Shown here piece after piece: positions 12,606 through 22,705 of a DNA stretch of 64,000 bases. The translations under genes and the position numbers were made by a program. Source of the DNA: Siphonodentalium dalli. Taxonomy: Eukaryota > Mollusca > Scaphopoda > Gadilida > Siphonodentaliidae. A model generated the notes under the pieces. That model was given only the letters and a program-made list of their open reading frames with translations, was not told where the DNA came from and did no database searches. The stretch is from positions 92,155,319 to 92,219,318 of the forward strand of contig CP136066.1 in assembly GCA_032622095.1 (NCBI GenBank). The letters are read 5' to 3'. Every line of letters starts with the position of its first letter. Position 1 is the stretch's first letter.

Positions 12606-13373
12606 TGCATCATTTAATATCTATGTTACAAGTCACTAAAAATAGGTGCCATCCCATAATACCATTTAGTCTCCATCATTAGTATTGACCATTGATCAAA
12701 ATAAATGGCGGGAAACATTTCTATTCCAATCTGCCGCAATCATATTAATATATGTACTTTATTCTGTGAAAAAAAACTAATCATAAATCTGCCTAAACAC
12801 CAAATCAACCCCAATATAACTTTGAGCGTGTTCTGTGGTTATTGTTGAACAATCCTGCTTGTGTTAAAGCCAGGTGAATTCCAGGTCCGTTCGCTGGCTG
12901 CTTGTGAAAGGATATTGTATTTGTGTATTGTGTAGCAATGTGGTGACTGATCGGAGGTCCAGAGACAGTCAGTTTGCTAAAAACTATGGTTTGATGTCTG
13001 GAAGGACGAGGTGGCACTACATAATTTCAATCATTGATTTGACAAGTGGAGGATCCGACTAGAGATATTGGGGTTAGAATATGTGGAACTTCCGACATGA
13101 TACAAGTTTGTTCACTCTTATATTCATTGAATCAATTTCTCGCAAAATAATTCACAACTTATTGCAATGGCCGGATGAACATCGTCCACATATGATTTGT
13201 CAGACATTTTCAGTCCGTGATGATTTTTCAAATCGATCGCTTCGCACATGTTGACATGAAGGACAATAGCTCCGACATTTGGCAGAGCTAAGGGTCTGAT
13301 TCTTGATATGATGCAAATGTGATTACATTTTTATGATAGCACGTAGTAATATAAGATATATATAGAGGGTCAC
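12606..13373. other. non-coding stretch
   Basis: No gene, RNA or repeat recognised beyond low-complexity AT sequence. Confidence 0.45.
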
Positions 13374-13506
13374 CAACGAGTTATGTTGGGATATAAGATT
13401 TAATGAAACGAGTTTTATAAATTTGATTCGCAACGAGTCGTAGACGAGTTGTGAATCAAATTTATCAAACGAGTTTATATATCTTATATCCCAACATAAC
13501 GAGTTG
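13374..13506. repeat. foldback with almost no loop
   Basis: The left arm starts CAACGAGTTATGTTGGGATA and the right arm ends with the reverse complement, TATCCCAACATAACGAGTTG. The arms are about 66 bp each, meet at the CGAGTCGTAGACGAG centre, and differ at a few positions. It would extrude as a cruciform or hairpin. No coding role. Confidence 0.85.
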
Positions 13507-13982
13507 AAGATCTTTAATATCACATGAAAAAACTAGAGCTTTATGCCCATTGAAAAAACCAAAATCATCAAAAGAAGCTGAAAAATGAATGCAAAATGCA
13601 TACATGCACGCCGTTGGCTGAGACGTTTCACAACCTCACACGGCAGCTCTGACTGGCGACGAAAAATATTGGCTCCCAATTTTCTCTTTGTTTTTGTGCC
13701 TTTTTTCGTTAGTGCAACGACGTTGAACAAGAATTTAACTTTAATGAACAAAGCAATAATTTTTGCAATGCCTGGTGTTGGTCTCATGCGCGGCTTTTCG
13801 ATATAGTATTAATCCGCGCGGTAATTGTGTTGGCGCGATGCCAAGTATCCCGCGAATCACGCGCCTCTTCGTCACTATACGATATAAGATATGAGATATA
13901 AGGAAATATGTAATGGATTTTTAATGATATAATAGGGGTTTCATGTGATATATACATGTAGTGCCATCGGAACCCCCACTCC

Positions 13983-13983
<1 letters not shown>

Positions 13984-14013
<30 letters not shown>
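13984..14013. repeat. (GA)n microsatellite
   Basis: About 15 perfect GA units following GGAACCCCCACTCCGAAA. Confidence 0.95.
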
Positions 14014-14016
<3 letters not shown>

Positions 14017-14469
14017 ACGTATCAACAACGTTAACGCAACACATTCTCTTCTGAAATAACTACCCGAACATATAAGAAAGGATTTGACCGAGATATAACA
14101 ACCGAGATTCAATCGACACGTGATATTGCCCCAGTGTCTCGAATGACGTGGCCAGATTGTCGCCGTTCCATATTGAAATTTTCAACTGCATCCTTTATGG
14201 TTGGAAATGTCCAACTAATGTCATTTTGTCCAAATATTTTACCGAAGGTATTAAAATATTCCAATTACAAACATCATAGTTCACAATAAATAATGGTTCG
14301 AATATCAAACTGTCTGAAATTTCCAACTTCGAACTATTGCCAAAGTGGAGGTGAGACACCCCTACAACAACCCACCGGACGTATGTACGATGCGTCCCCA
14401 GTTATCAAACAGCTCAAGATTATTATAATATGATTGAACATTGTAGTATGAATGTATTTCATGACACTT

Positions 14470-14800
14470 AGCTAACTTACCAATTCGTAATAAAGATATA
14501 TGTTCGTGTACACATACCGACCAGAGCACCAGTAAAATACGTAGTCCATTCGCAATCGGCGCCATCATTAAATTTCACAGTCGTATATCGTTCATCAATG
14601 GAGAAACGGGAGAAGTTAGTTTGACACCACTCCTATATAGTCCCCGTCGCATGGTCGATAATGAGCTTAATCATTCGTTCCATTGATTAATTTAGTAAGG
14701 CATCTTCACAGGGTGTAATCACTTGCAACCATGCGGTTCGGTGCCACATTACCTTCTCGATATAGTGATACGTCCCGTTCTCGGGTGTGTTGTTCTACGC
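14470..14800 (-). other. second copy of the diverged duplicated segment
   Basis: Diverged relative of 3500-4035 in the same orientation; see that entry. In one frame it reads YTTVKFNDGADCEWTTYF followed by TGALVGMCTRTYIFITNW and ends at a splice-donor-like GAATTGGTAAGTT. That frame is closed upstream by stops. Family unknown. Confidence 0.4.
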
Positions 14801-14804
14801 TGTC

Positions 14805-15381
14805 GAATTTCAAAACAAAATGGAGCGCATTTGAAGTAATTCTATTAACTACCCATATCACCAAGCAGACCATATATGCTTATTGCTATTGATATTAGGT
14901 CTCGTTTTTGTATGAGAAAACACTTAGTGTCGCACCAAACCGCACCTCTACGATACGTATGTTCGAACACTGGAACAAATATCATTAGTTTCTTTTGTCG
15001 GCGTCACCGCAAAAGTTATCGCTTTTTCTCGTGGTAATGTTGGTTATGTCTAAGAATGAGGATCATGAGAATTGATGAAAAATGTCATGTGAATTTCAAA
15101 ACAAAATGGAGCGCACTTTAAAGTAATTCTATTATTTATTCACGTCATCAAGCAGACTAGATATGCACTCTTAATGTTATAACTACATATGGTGCTCAAG
15201 TCTCGTGTTATGAGAAAAGTGTCGCACCAAACCGCACCTTTACGAAAGTTCTGTTCGAACACTGGAAAAAATGTCATTAGTTTCTTTTGTCGGCGTCACG
15301 GCGAAAGTTGTCTCCTTTCTCTAGTTGTACTGTTGGTTGGGTCCAAGCAAAATGAGGGTCATGAGAATTGATGTAATGTGA
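14805..15381. repeat. tandem duplication, two copies of about 286 bp
   Basis: GAATTTCAAAACAAAATGGA occurs at 14805 and 15091. Both copies continue through AAGCAGAC, GTCGCACCAAACCGCACC, GTTCGAACACTGGAA, TTAGTTTCTTTTGTCGGCGT and end near ATGAGAATTGATG. The copies differ by scattered substitutions and short indels, so this is an old local duplication. No coding role seen. Confidence 0.85.
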
Positions 15382-15406
15382 CTTTGGATCTCAATTACAC
15401 ACAGCA

Positions 15407-15620
15407 AGCTGCCTGTCCCAAATACCACCTAGAAATACCACACCCCTCACCGTCATGGGTGGGTGGCCCGCCCCAAATACCCCATAAAAACACACACCCC
15501 TCACCTCGGGGTACCACCCCGTGGGTGTGAAATGTGGTATAGATCAAGGGTAGGCCGCCCGCCCTCAAATACCACATAGACGCACCCCTCACCAGGTGGT
15601 ACCACGCCGAGGGGTAAATA
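15407..15620. repeat. C-rich degenerate repeats
   Basis: AAATACCACxTAGA / CACACCCCTCACC recurs three times (near 15420, 15475 and 15567), with interspersed GTGGTACCACCCCG-like palindromes. The overlapping open frames reflect this composition only. Confidence 0.6.
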
Positions 15621-16540
15621 TATACCAGCATAAGATATAGGGAAAAGTCTATTGAAGTCATTCATACCATCTTCGAATGTGCTAAGCGAAATCGGTAACA
15701 AGACAAAACAACAATAGCGCAGGGGTGCATGTCGTTGTGGACCTGTCCAATCGGGGGTGTGGGTATGAGAACGAGGGATGGTTCGCCAAATATATTCCGC
15801 ACGTGAGATAAGAAGTATATTGCATACTGTACAATCCGATTAATATATAAATGACATGGGTGTTGTGATTTAGACAACTGGCACTTAACAACGGCAGGTC
15901 TTCTGGTGTAGATATGACGTGTCGAAATGTAATAAAGCGTACAAAATAGTTACTTCTCCACAAGATGGCACAAATGATTGATAATTTTGGAGGCTACATA
16001 TATCGCATTCATGTTGCCTGTCAAAACGGTCCTTGTTGAGGAAATAGTTTAATAGAAACTACATATGATTACAGACATATGGGAGATTCTAATGCTGGGC
16101 ACCAATTTGTTAAATATTCGCACGTTTATTACTGATCAAATATTCATTCTAAAGATGCGAAACGAAGCACATATTGTAAGGCGAGTTCACGTTTTGCTGC
16201 ATCTCATTATGTGCATTATTTGACGCTAGTTATTGAAAGCGGTGATGATGACATCGACGAGAATTAACCGATCTCTGTGTTATCATGACCGTCTTCTTTG
16301 CTGTCTGCTTTAATTAAAACAATGACAAATTTTGTCATCCAATTCCTCAAGAAAACCATGCGGTGAGCAGTTATGCCTCTTACATGTATCTGACATATCC
16401 AATATACGAACTCCGAAAGTTATGTTTTTGTTCACATATTAACCAGAAATGTACATGTAGGTAGCATAAATTCCATCTCGAGCCGACACCTATGTCCAAT
16501 TTTGCCAACTTTAATTAGTATCTACCTTTTTTTTTAATTT
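15621..16540. other. non-coding stretch
   Basis: No gene or element recognised. It directly precedes the left breakpoint of the 1.81-kb tandem duplication. Confidence 0.45.
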
Positions 16541-16707
16541 GGCATAGGTGATTAATGTGACACCAATGGAAGAATCATCAATCAGTTGAATGAAAGGAAG
16601 GAAAAGTATTACCCCCTCTCTGTACCTAATTGTTTTACAGATGGCCTTTCATCATTGTACATCATACTCACGTCAATGTGGACGATATTACGGTATCATA
16701 ACTGACA

Positions 16708-16952
16708 GAGCGCGATCTGCGAAACCTTATTGATAAACGTTATGATTACAGTTTAAAGTGGAGGTTCCCTTTTTCGCACGAAAATATTACGGTTGTTTTC
16801 ATCAATACTTCTCGCAAACCAGCGGGTATCATAGAAGATAGAGCTTTTGTATTGGGGCCTCGTTCAATAGCTGAAACAAATCAAGTTACTCATCTGGGCA
16901 CACTTCAGGACTCGCGTATCCCGAATATTGAACGTTCTTCTCAAAATACTTA
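16708..16952 (+). pseudogene. LINE reverse-transcriptase thumb fragment (copy 1)
   Basis: An open stretch without a start reads DLRNLIDKRYDYSLKWRFPF, then VVFINTSRK, FVLGPRSI and VTHLGT. The order KWRF.F / V.VF / LG...I / THLG matches the segment just after the RT catalytic core in LINE ORF2 proteins. It stops at a TAA after about 80 codons. The catalytic core is not upstream in the same frame. An identical copy lies 1813 bp downstream (18521-18765). Confidence 0.65.
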
Positions 16953-17124
16953 AGCAGATGTTTGTGCAGTATATCATCGTGTTTTGCCAATTCAATATGA
17001 AAAAGCGTCCGATTGCGTTCTCGAAAAAATATTATATGATATAATCACAACTAATATGTGCATAAATACTATATCATATACTTCTAAATATTAACTAATA
17101 TAACTTGATGAAATCGTATCTAGA

Positions 17125-17555
17125 ATGTAGACAACAACAGGTTCGGAACTACAAGATGTAACAGCAGGTGTGCCGCAAGGCTCAGTATTATGCCCACTTC
17201 TGTTTTTAATTTATATCAATGATATAACCGAAAATATACGGTGCAACATTCGTCTATTTGCTGATGACACTTCTCTACTTCTTCTCTAAGACCCCACCAT
17301 GGCCGCAAATCTAATCAACGATGACTTCGAAACTCTCATGTGTTGGGCATCAGAATGGCTTGTAAAATTCAATCCCCTGAAAACGGAATCTCCCTTAATC
17401 TCCAGGAAAGAAACACCAGTATATCATCCACATTTGACCATGGGAACCGCGACAATTGTTGAGGTTGACAGCCATAAACATCTGGGACTTACTTTCGACA
17501 ACATGGGCTCTTTGGGGTATCCACATCAGATCCATCTCATATGGTATATATGCTA
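17125..17555 (+). pseudogene. LINE reverse-transcriptase core fragment (copy 1)
   Basis: In the plus frame: [20 protein letters not shown] (RT motif B region), [19 protein letters not shown] (catalytic motif C), a stop, then ETLMCWASEWLVKFNPLKTE and HKHLGLTFDNMGS. The order is that of CR1/Jockey-type RT palm and thumb. A stop splits the frame just after the catalytic motif, and the C-terminal part shifts frame near 17510. This piece differs in family and orientation from the 5-7 kb LINE. Confidence 0.85.
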
Positions 17556-17579
17556 TGGTAGAAATTCATACCAACCATT

Positions 17580-17722
17580 GGTATCAACATGTCTACAGAA
17601 AATCTGGCAGCATTTTAATTTGCAGAAAGACACCGTGTCCTATGAAAGCGAAGTGCAAACTTTGCCCAACTAAAATATCCAGTTCCAAAAAAGTTACCTC
17701 CAATTTTGTGACACATCTGAAG
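17580..17722 (+). pseudogene. hAT transposase BED-finger exon (copy 1)
   Basis: The frame reads KIWQHFNLQKD (BED-domain W..F start), then after a frameshift AKCKLCPTKISSSKK and TSNFVTHLK. The exon ends at a consensus donor, CTGAAG|GTAAGT. Joining to the acceptor at 18098 gives THLKLKHQDVYEF, which completes the BED C-x2-C...H-x4-H metal site across the splice. BED fingers are typical N-terminal DNA-binding domains of hAT transposases. The frameshift inside the domain means this copy cannot encode a normal protein. Confidence 0.75.
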
Positions 17723-18098
17723 GTAAGTTTCCGTTTCTATGTATTAGTTTTGTTTAATTCCATTGACATATAACTTCAGTCATATGGTGGTATTTGTATA
17801 TGCATTGTTTCTTGTCCCTTCTAATTTGCAACTGAATGACAAAGCGGGACAAATATCTGCCTCAATAATCACCCAATTAGCACTGTCTAGTGGAGGCATT
17901 GTGTTATCAGTAAACTGGTGGCCACAAAGGCTAATTAAGTTTATGACTCTAATTAACAATCAGAGTGTTGATTATTTCAGTGTCCTTTACAATTGGCCAG
18001 GCTGTGTGTCTGACTTACTGAGATAGCCTTATTCCCTTAATAATTAAATGATGGATACATGTGTGTTACTAAAATACTCTATTATTTTAATTTTATAG

Positions 18099-18353
18099 CT
18101 AAAGCATCAAGATGTATATGAATTCACAGTCACACAAGCGCCATCAGCAAGTGTTCAACAGTCTAGGATCTTTCAGTATGCTAAAACATCGGTCAAGAAT
18201 GCCAAATCATTGAAGTTAGTTAGCAAAGTTCATAAATCTCTGATATCATTCCAATTTCTAGAAGATCAACTCCGACTACAAGCTGCCAATGCAACACGCT
18301 GGAATTGCCAGCTATATATCATGATTCGCTCAGTTCTACGAACACCTATACTG
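18099..18353 (+). pseudogene. hAT transposase internal-deletion exon (copy 1, truncated)
   Basis: The exon starts after TTTTATAG. It reads LKHQDVYEFTVTQAP, RIFQYAKTSVKNAK, KVHKSLISFQFLEDQLR and LQAANATRWN. The ATRWN stretch is a typical hAT transposase motif. In intact hAT proteins several hundred residues lie between the BED finger and this motif; here they are about 75 apart, so the catalytic middle has been deleted. Copy 1 is cut by the duplication junction. Confidence 0.75.
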
Positions 18354-18937
18354 GGCATAGGTGATTAATGTGACACCAATGGAAGAATCATCAATCAGTT
18401 GAATGAAAGGAAGGAAAAGTATTACCCCCTCTCTGTACCTAATTGTTTTACAGATGGCCTTTCATCATTGTACATCATACTCACGTCAATGTGGACGATA
18501 TTACGGTATCATAACTGACAGAGCGCGATCTGCGAAACCTTATTGATAAACGTTATGATTACAGTTTAAAGTGGAGGTTCCCTTTTTCGCACGAAAATAT
18601 TACGGTTGTTTTCATCAATACTTCTCGCAAACCAGCGGGTATCATAGAAGATAGAGCTTTTGTATTGGGGCCTCGTTCAATAGCTGAAACAAATCAAGTT
18701 ACTCATCTGGGCACACTTCAGGACTCCCGTATCCCGAATATTGAACGTTCTTCTCAAAATACTTAAGCAGATGTTTGTGCAGTATATCATCGTGTTTTGC
18801 CAATTCAATATGAAAAAGCGTCCGATTGCGTTCTCGAAAAAATATTATATGATATAATCACAACTAATATGTGCATAAATACTATATCATATACTTCTAA
18901 ATATTAACTAATATAACTTGATGAAATCGTATCTAGA

Positions 18938-19435
18938 ATGTAGACAACAACAGGTTCGGAACTACAAGATGTAACAGCAGGTGTGCCGCAAGGCTCAGTA
19001 TTAGGCCCACTTCTGTTTTTAATTTATATCAATGATATAACCGAAAATATACGGTGCAACATTCGTCTATTTGCTGATGACACTTCTCTACTTCTTCTCT
19101 AAGACCCCACCATGGCCGCAAATCTAATCAACGATGACTTCGAAACTCTCATGTGTTGGGCATCAGAATGGCTTGTAAAATTCAATCCCCTGAAAACGGA
19201 ATCTCCCTTAATCTCCAGGAAAGAAACACCAGTATATCATCCACATTTGACCATGGGAACCGCGACAATTGTTGAGGTTGACAGCCATAAACATCTGGGA
19301 CTTACTTTCGACAACATGGGCTCTTTGGGGTATCCACATCAGATCCATCTCATATGGTATATATGCTATGGTAGAAATTCATACCAACCATTGGTATCAA
19401 CATGTCTACAGAAAATCTGGCAGCATTTTAATTTG
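18938..19435 (+). pseudogene. LINE reverse-transcriptase core fragment (copy 2)
   Basis: Essentially identical to 17125-17555, but with the motif-B Gly codon intact (GSVLGPLLF instead of GSVLCPLLF). The same in-frame stop follows [11 protein letters not shown]. It ends where the inverted 50-bp segment has replaced the start of the BED exon. Confidence 0.85.
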
Positions 19436-19485
19436 CTGAGTCCAGTATAGGTGTTCGTAGAACTGAGCGAATCATGATATATAGC

Positions 19486-19558
19486 GAAGTGCAAACTTTG
19501 CCCAACTAAAATATCCAGTTCCAAAAAAGTTACCTCCAATTTTGTGACACATCTGAAG
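19486..19558 (+). pseudogene. hAT BED-finger exon remnant (copy 2)
   Basis: Retains AKCKLCPTKISSSKK through THLK and the GTAAGT donor, but the upstream W..F part of the BED domain is separated from it by the 50-bp inverted insertion at 19436-19485. It therefore lost its normal 5' part by a mechanism different from the frameshift in copy 1. Confidence 0.7.
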
Positions 19559-19934
19559 GTAAGTTTCCGTTTCTATGTATTAGTTTTGTTTAATTCCATT
19601 GACATATAACTTCAGTCATATGGTGGTATTTGTATATGCATTGTTTCTTGTCCCTTCTAATTTGCAACTGAATGACAAAGCGGGACAAATATCTGCCTCA
19701 ATAATCACCCAATTAGCACTGTCTAGTGGAGGCATTGTGTTATCAGTAAACTGGTGGCCACAAAGGCTAATTAAGTTTATGACTCTAATTAACAATCAGA
19801 GTGTTGATTATTTCAGTGTCCTTTACAATTGGCCAGGCTGTGTGTCTGACTTACTGAGATAGCCTTATTCCCTTAATAATTAAATGATGGATACATGTGT
19901 GTTACTAAAATACTCTATTATTTTAATTTTATAG

Positions 19935-20290
19935 CTAAAGCATCAAGATGTATATGAATTCACAGTCACACAAGCGCCATCAGCAAGTGTTCAACAGTCT
20001 AGGATCTTTCAGTATGCTAAAACATCGGTCAAGAATGCCAAATCATTGAAGTTAGTTAGCAAAGTTCATAAATCTCTGATATCATTCCAATTTCTAGAAG
20101 ATCAACTCCGACTACAAGCTGCCAATGCAACACGCTGGAATCGCCAGCTATATATCATGATTCGCTCAGTTCTACGAACACCTATACTGGACTCAGTACA
20201 TTGGCTGCTCTGTACCAAGTGTGCTCCACCGTGTATTTTATCTTGCTTGTATTGCATTTATGTTTTGTTATCAAATAAAGTTTATATAAT
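19935..20290 (+). pseudogene. hAT transposase internal-deletion exon (copy 2)
   Basis: Same as 18099-18353 but extends past the duplication junction: after ATRWNRQLYIMIRSVLRTP it reads ILDSVHWLLCTKC and continues to about 20393 in an open frame through TA-rich sequence. An AATAAA at about 20265-20275 could be the old polyadenylation signal. The catalytic central region is deleted. Confidence 0.7.
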
Positions 20291-20312
20291 AAAAAGTGTT
20301 CCTACTTCAATT

Positions 20313-20476
20313 ATGTGCAGAATTGTAATTGTAATTGTAATTGAGTTACATTTCAAAGTAATTGTAATTGCAATTAATTACTTTGTGAAATAGTTGTAAT
20401 GGGAATTGTAATTGTAATTGAATTTTTTTGAAGTAATTGTAATTAATTACATTCACAAGTAATTGCCCCAAGCCTG
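20313..20476 (+). mobile_element. hAT 3' terminus with subterminal AATTGTAATTG repeats
   Basis: Dense AATTGTAATTG copies in both orientations lead to a terminal CCCCAAGCCTG at 20466-20476. This parallels the subterminal-repeat and TIR layout of the intact element at 8806-9999 (CCCCAACCCTG). It lies just downstream of the hAT transposase remnant on the same strand, so it is probably the right end of that element. No matching left terminus (CAGGCTTGGGG) was seen, so the target duplication cannot be tested. Confidence 0.7.
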
Positions 20477-21100
20477 CCCAACATGAGGTGATATAAATCC
20501 CACTTGACGCATTCGTGAAAATAGTCCACTACATACTCACTCCTGCTCTTTGTTAAATATCACAAATCTAAACTCCATACCTATCAGATCATTCATACAT
20601 ATGCGCCTCGGACCAAATTGCGGATGAAGATGGATAGTCTAAAATCAAGTGTCGTTGGGTGTTAGATCTTTGACAAACCGGCCAAATTTTGTGTGCAATG
20701 CCATGCATATAATATGTATACTGTCATACTGCTTATATTCTAATGGTTTCCTGTAATTCTCACAATTCTTATAAATTCGTGATGAATAAATCGTCAAACA
20801 AGTACACATCTGCAGTGAGACAATAGCTTCAAACCATTCATTACTCCAGCGAATAGATATCCTTTGCATAATGGGGAACTTTAAATTGTGTTCTCATTCA
20901 CCCTATTGTATCAAACGCAAATTTCAGCAAAAGTCCTGTCATTGACCAACCGAGAACACCGCGTCTATTCAGCACTCATCTGGTGATGCCGATAAAAGAA
21001 AGTTTTGAAGTTTTTGAACACACGTCCTTCTGGTAACTCAAACAATCAAAACTGGCATTAACGTCCAAGAAGTATATGCATCTCTACTTCATAATTACTT

Positions 21101-21389
21101 CTATAACCGTGTCACTTCAACGTGGTTCTGTGGTTCATCAGATGCAATGCTAGAAACACTGGGCATGTCTTTGGGTTGCAAGCAGGGCCGTGTACAACTG
21201 TAACCTCTGAGTACTTCAATCACAAGAAACACACCGGCAACGGCAGAGACAGAAGCATACAGTACGAATAATCCGGCAATATATTCCATGCCAAGGCTAG
21301 CTGTTGGAGTCTGCTTTTCACATTTTGAAATGGGCCGCCATTTTCGAATCACTTGGGCGAACAGTCCAGATTCCAGCATTTTGGCTACA
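21101..21389 (-). CDS. iGluR terminal exon: end of S2, M4 and C-tail
   Basis: The acceptor is CATTTCTATTACAG|TGTAGCC. After one base that completes the split codon, it reads VAKMLESGLFAQVIRKW and ISKCEKQ (second Cys of the S2 disulfide). The transmembrane M4 follows: SLGMEYIAGLFVLYASV continuing through AGVFLVIEVLRG. The cytoplasmic tail is only about 38 residues and ends EVTRL before a TAG stop. The final T-R-L fits a class I PDZ ligand (S/T-x-hydrophobic). The exon lies 11 kb from the previous one but agrees with it in phase and alignment. Confidence 0.93.
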
Positions 21390-21859
21390 CTGTAATAGAA
21401 ATGATATTCATGAAAAAGAAAAAAACTTCGCCGCCATATTTTATCCAAGTTAAAACTGAGGATTCCCATGGCACTATTTCTCATGTTCCTGGGACAAACG
21501 TGTTTTACCCAGTTCACTGTTCATTACCCGGTGGCCTGGCGTCATGGCTTATCAAAGTTCTATATATTTGCAAGTACGCACATCAGAGTTTCTGGTTTAA
21601 AATTATAATAAATCCGATCTAGGTGAGTGGTATAGCTTAGAAGCTCACATAATGTACTAAAATAATGGGAAATATGATATAATAAAAATACCTACGTGCT
21701 CTTGTAAATGAAGGTCTCAACGACATTGTAGCTCAACTTGGGCGAGGTAAATTCATTTGTTACATTCAATGGAGTGATTAGGATTGCGCGAAGTTGAAAT
21801 GTCTAAGTAATCATATATGCTAACATAAAGAGAAATATATATAGTAAAATCCTTGAAAG

Positions 21860-22705
21860 CCTGGCGGCCTTTTTTCCAATGAATTTCAAAATAATTTAAC
21901 AGCTCTCATCTAGTGGTCACCGCGAATATCAATATTAAGTTTGGTGACGATCAGATGAAGGATGTGGTCTGTACGGTTTGCCAAAGGATTAAGTCATGCT
22001 AAAAGTATAAACCATAATAGCTGTCGACGGCCATGTTTATCGTAAAACATTTTTCAAATTCGATAGCTCCCATCTAGATGTGATTCTTAAAGTGCCTGAT
22101 ATTTTCAAAACAAGTCTTCAACAAATGCGGGATGCAGGGTGTGCCCTTGATCTAGTGGTCACCTCGAAGATCTATATCAAGTGTGGTGATGATCGGATTA
22201 GGGATGTGTCTTGTTGAGTGCGACGAAGGATTTATTCATAGAAAGAGTAAAATCCGAGATGGCCGCTTTCCGCCATGTTTTTCACAACAAGCTGACGGCT
22301 TCCATCTGGAGGTCACCCCGAAGTCCCATGTGAAGTTTGTTGATGATCAGATGAGAAAAGTGATATTTAAGAGTGTTCTAAAGAGTTTAGTCATATAAAG
22401 AGTAATATCCAAGATGGCCGCTGACATCCATGTTTTTTAACAGAAATCGGAAAACATTATAGGCTGCCATCTAGAGATCAATCGGAAGGTCTGCATGAAG
22501 AAGTAGTGCAGATCGGATGAGGAATGTGGTAACTACGGTATGCCAAATTGTTTAGTCACTCAAAGAATAAAATCAAAAATGGCTGCCGACGGCCATATTT
22601 TACATGGTATATTGTTCAAATTAGAAAGTTCCCATCTAGATGTGATTCTAAACATGTCTGTAAATTTTCAAAACAATTCTCCAATAAATTCAGGGTGCAC
22701 CGATG
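21860..22705. repeat. degenerate 'AAGATGGCCGC' repeat cluster, about 4 units
   Basis: Units of roughly 160 bp share AAAATCCAAGATGGCCGCxxxC, CCATGTTTTTxxACA, GxTxCCATCTAGAxGTxAxx and TTTGxTGATGATCxGATxA. Copies begin near 21860, 22010, 22240, 22400 and 22565. Shorter relatives lie at 31680-31830 and 48115-48175. It sits in the last receptor intron. Open frames over it are not genes. Confidence 0.75.

Larger units (their letters stand above)
16541..18353 (+). repeat. tandem duplication, copy 1 (1.81 kb)
   Basis: Copy 1 begins GGCATAGGTGATTAATG and ends ...CACCTATACTG, where GGCATAGGTG starts again at 18354. Only about three single-base differences from copy 2 were seen (for example ACTCGCG/ACTCCCG near 16914, TATGCCC/TAGGCCC near 17190, GAATTGCC/GAATCGCC near 18303), plus one block replacement near 17633. 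The duplication is therefore very young, or an uncollapsed haplotype in the assembly. It carries LINE and hAT remnants described separately. Confidence 0.95.
18354..20190 (+). repeat. tandem duplication, copy 2
   Basis: Starts at GGCATAGGTG and is offset 1813 bp from copy 1 up to about 19435. After that the offset becomes 1836 bp, because about 27 bp of copy 1 is replaced by a 50-bp segment (19436-19485). Copy 2 continues past the copy 1 end point into ACTGGACTCAGTACATTGG, so the right flank of the original locus is preserved here. Confidence 0.95.
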
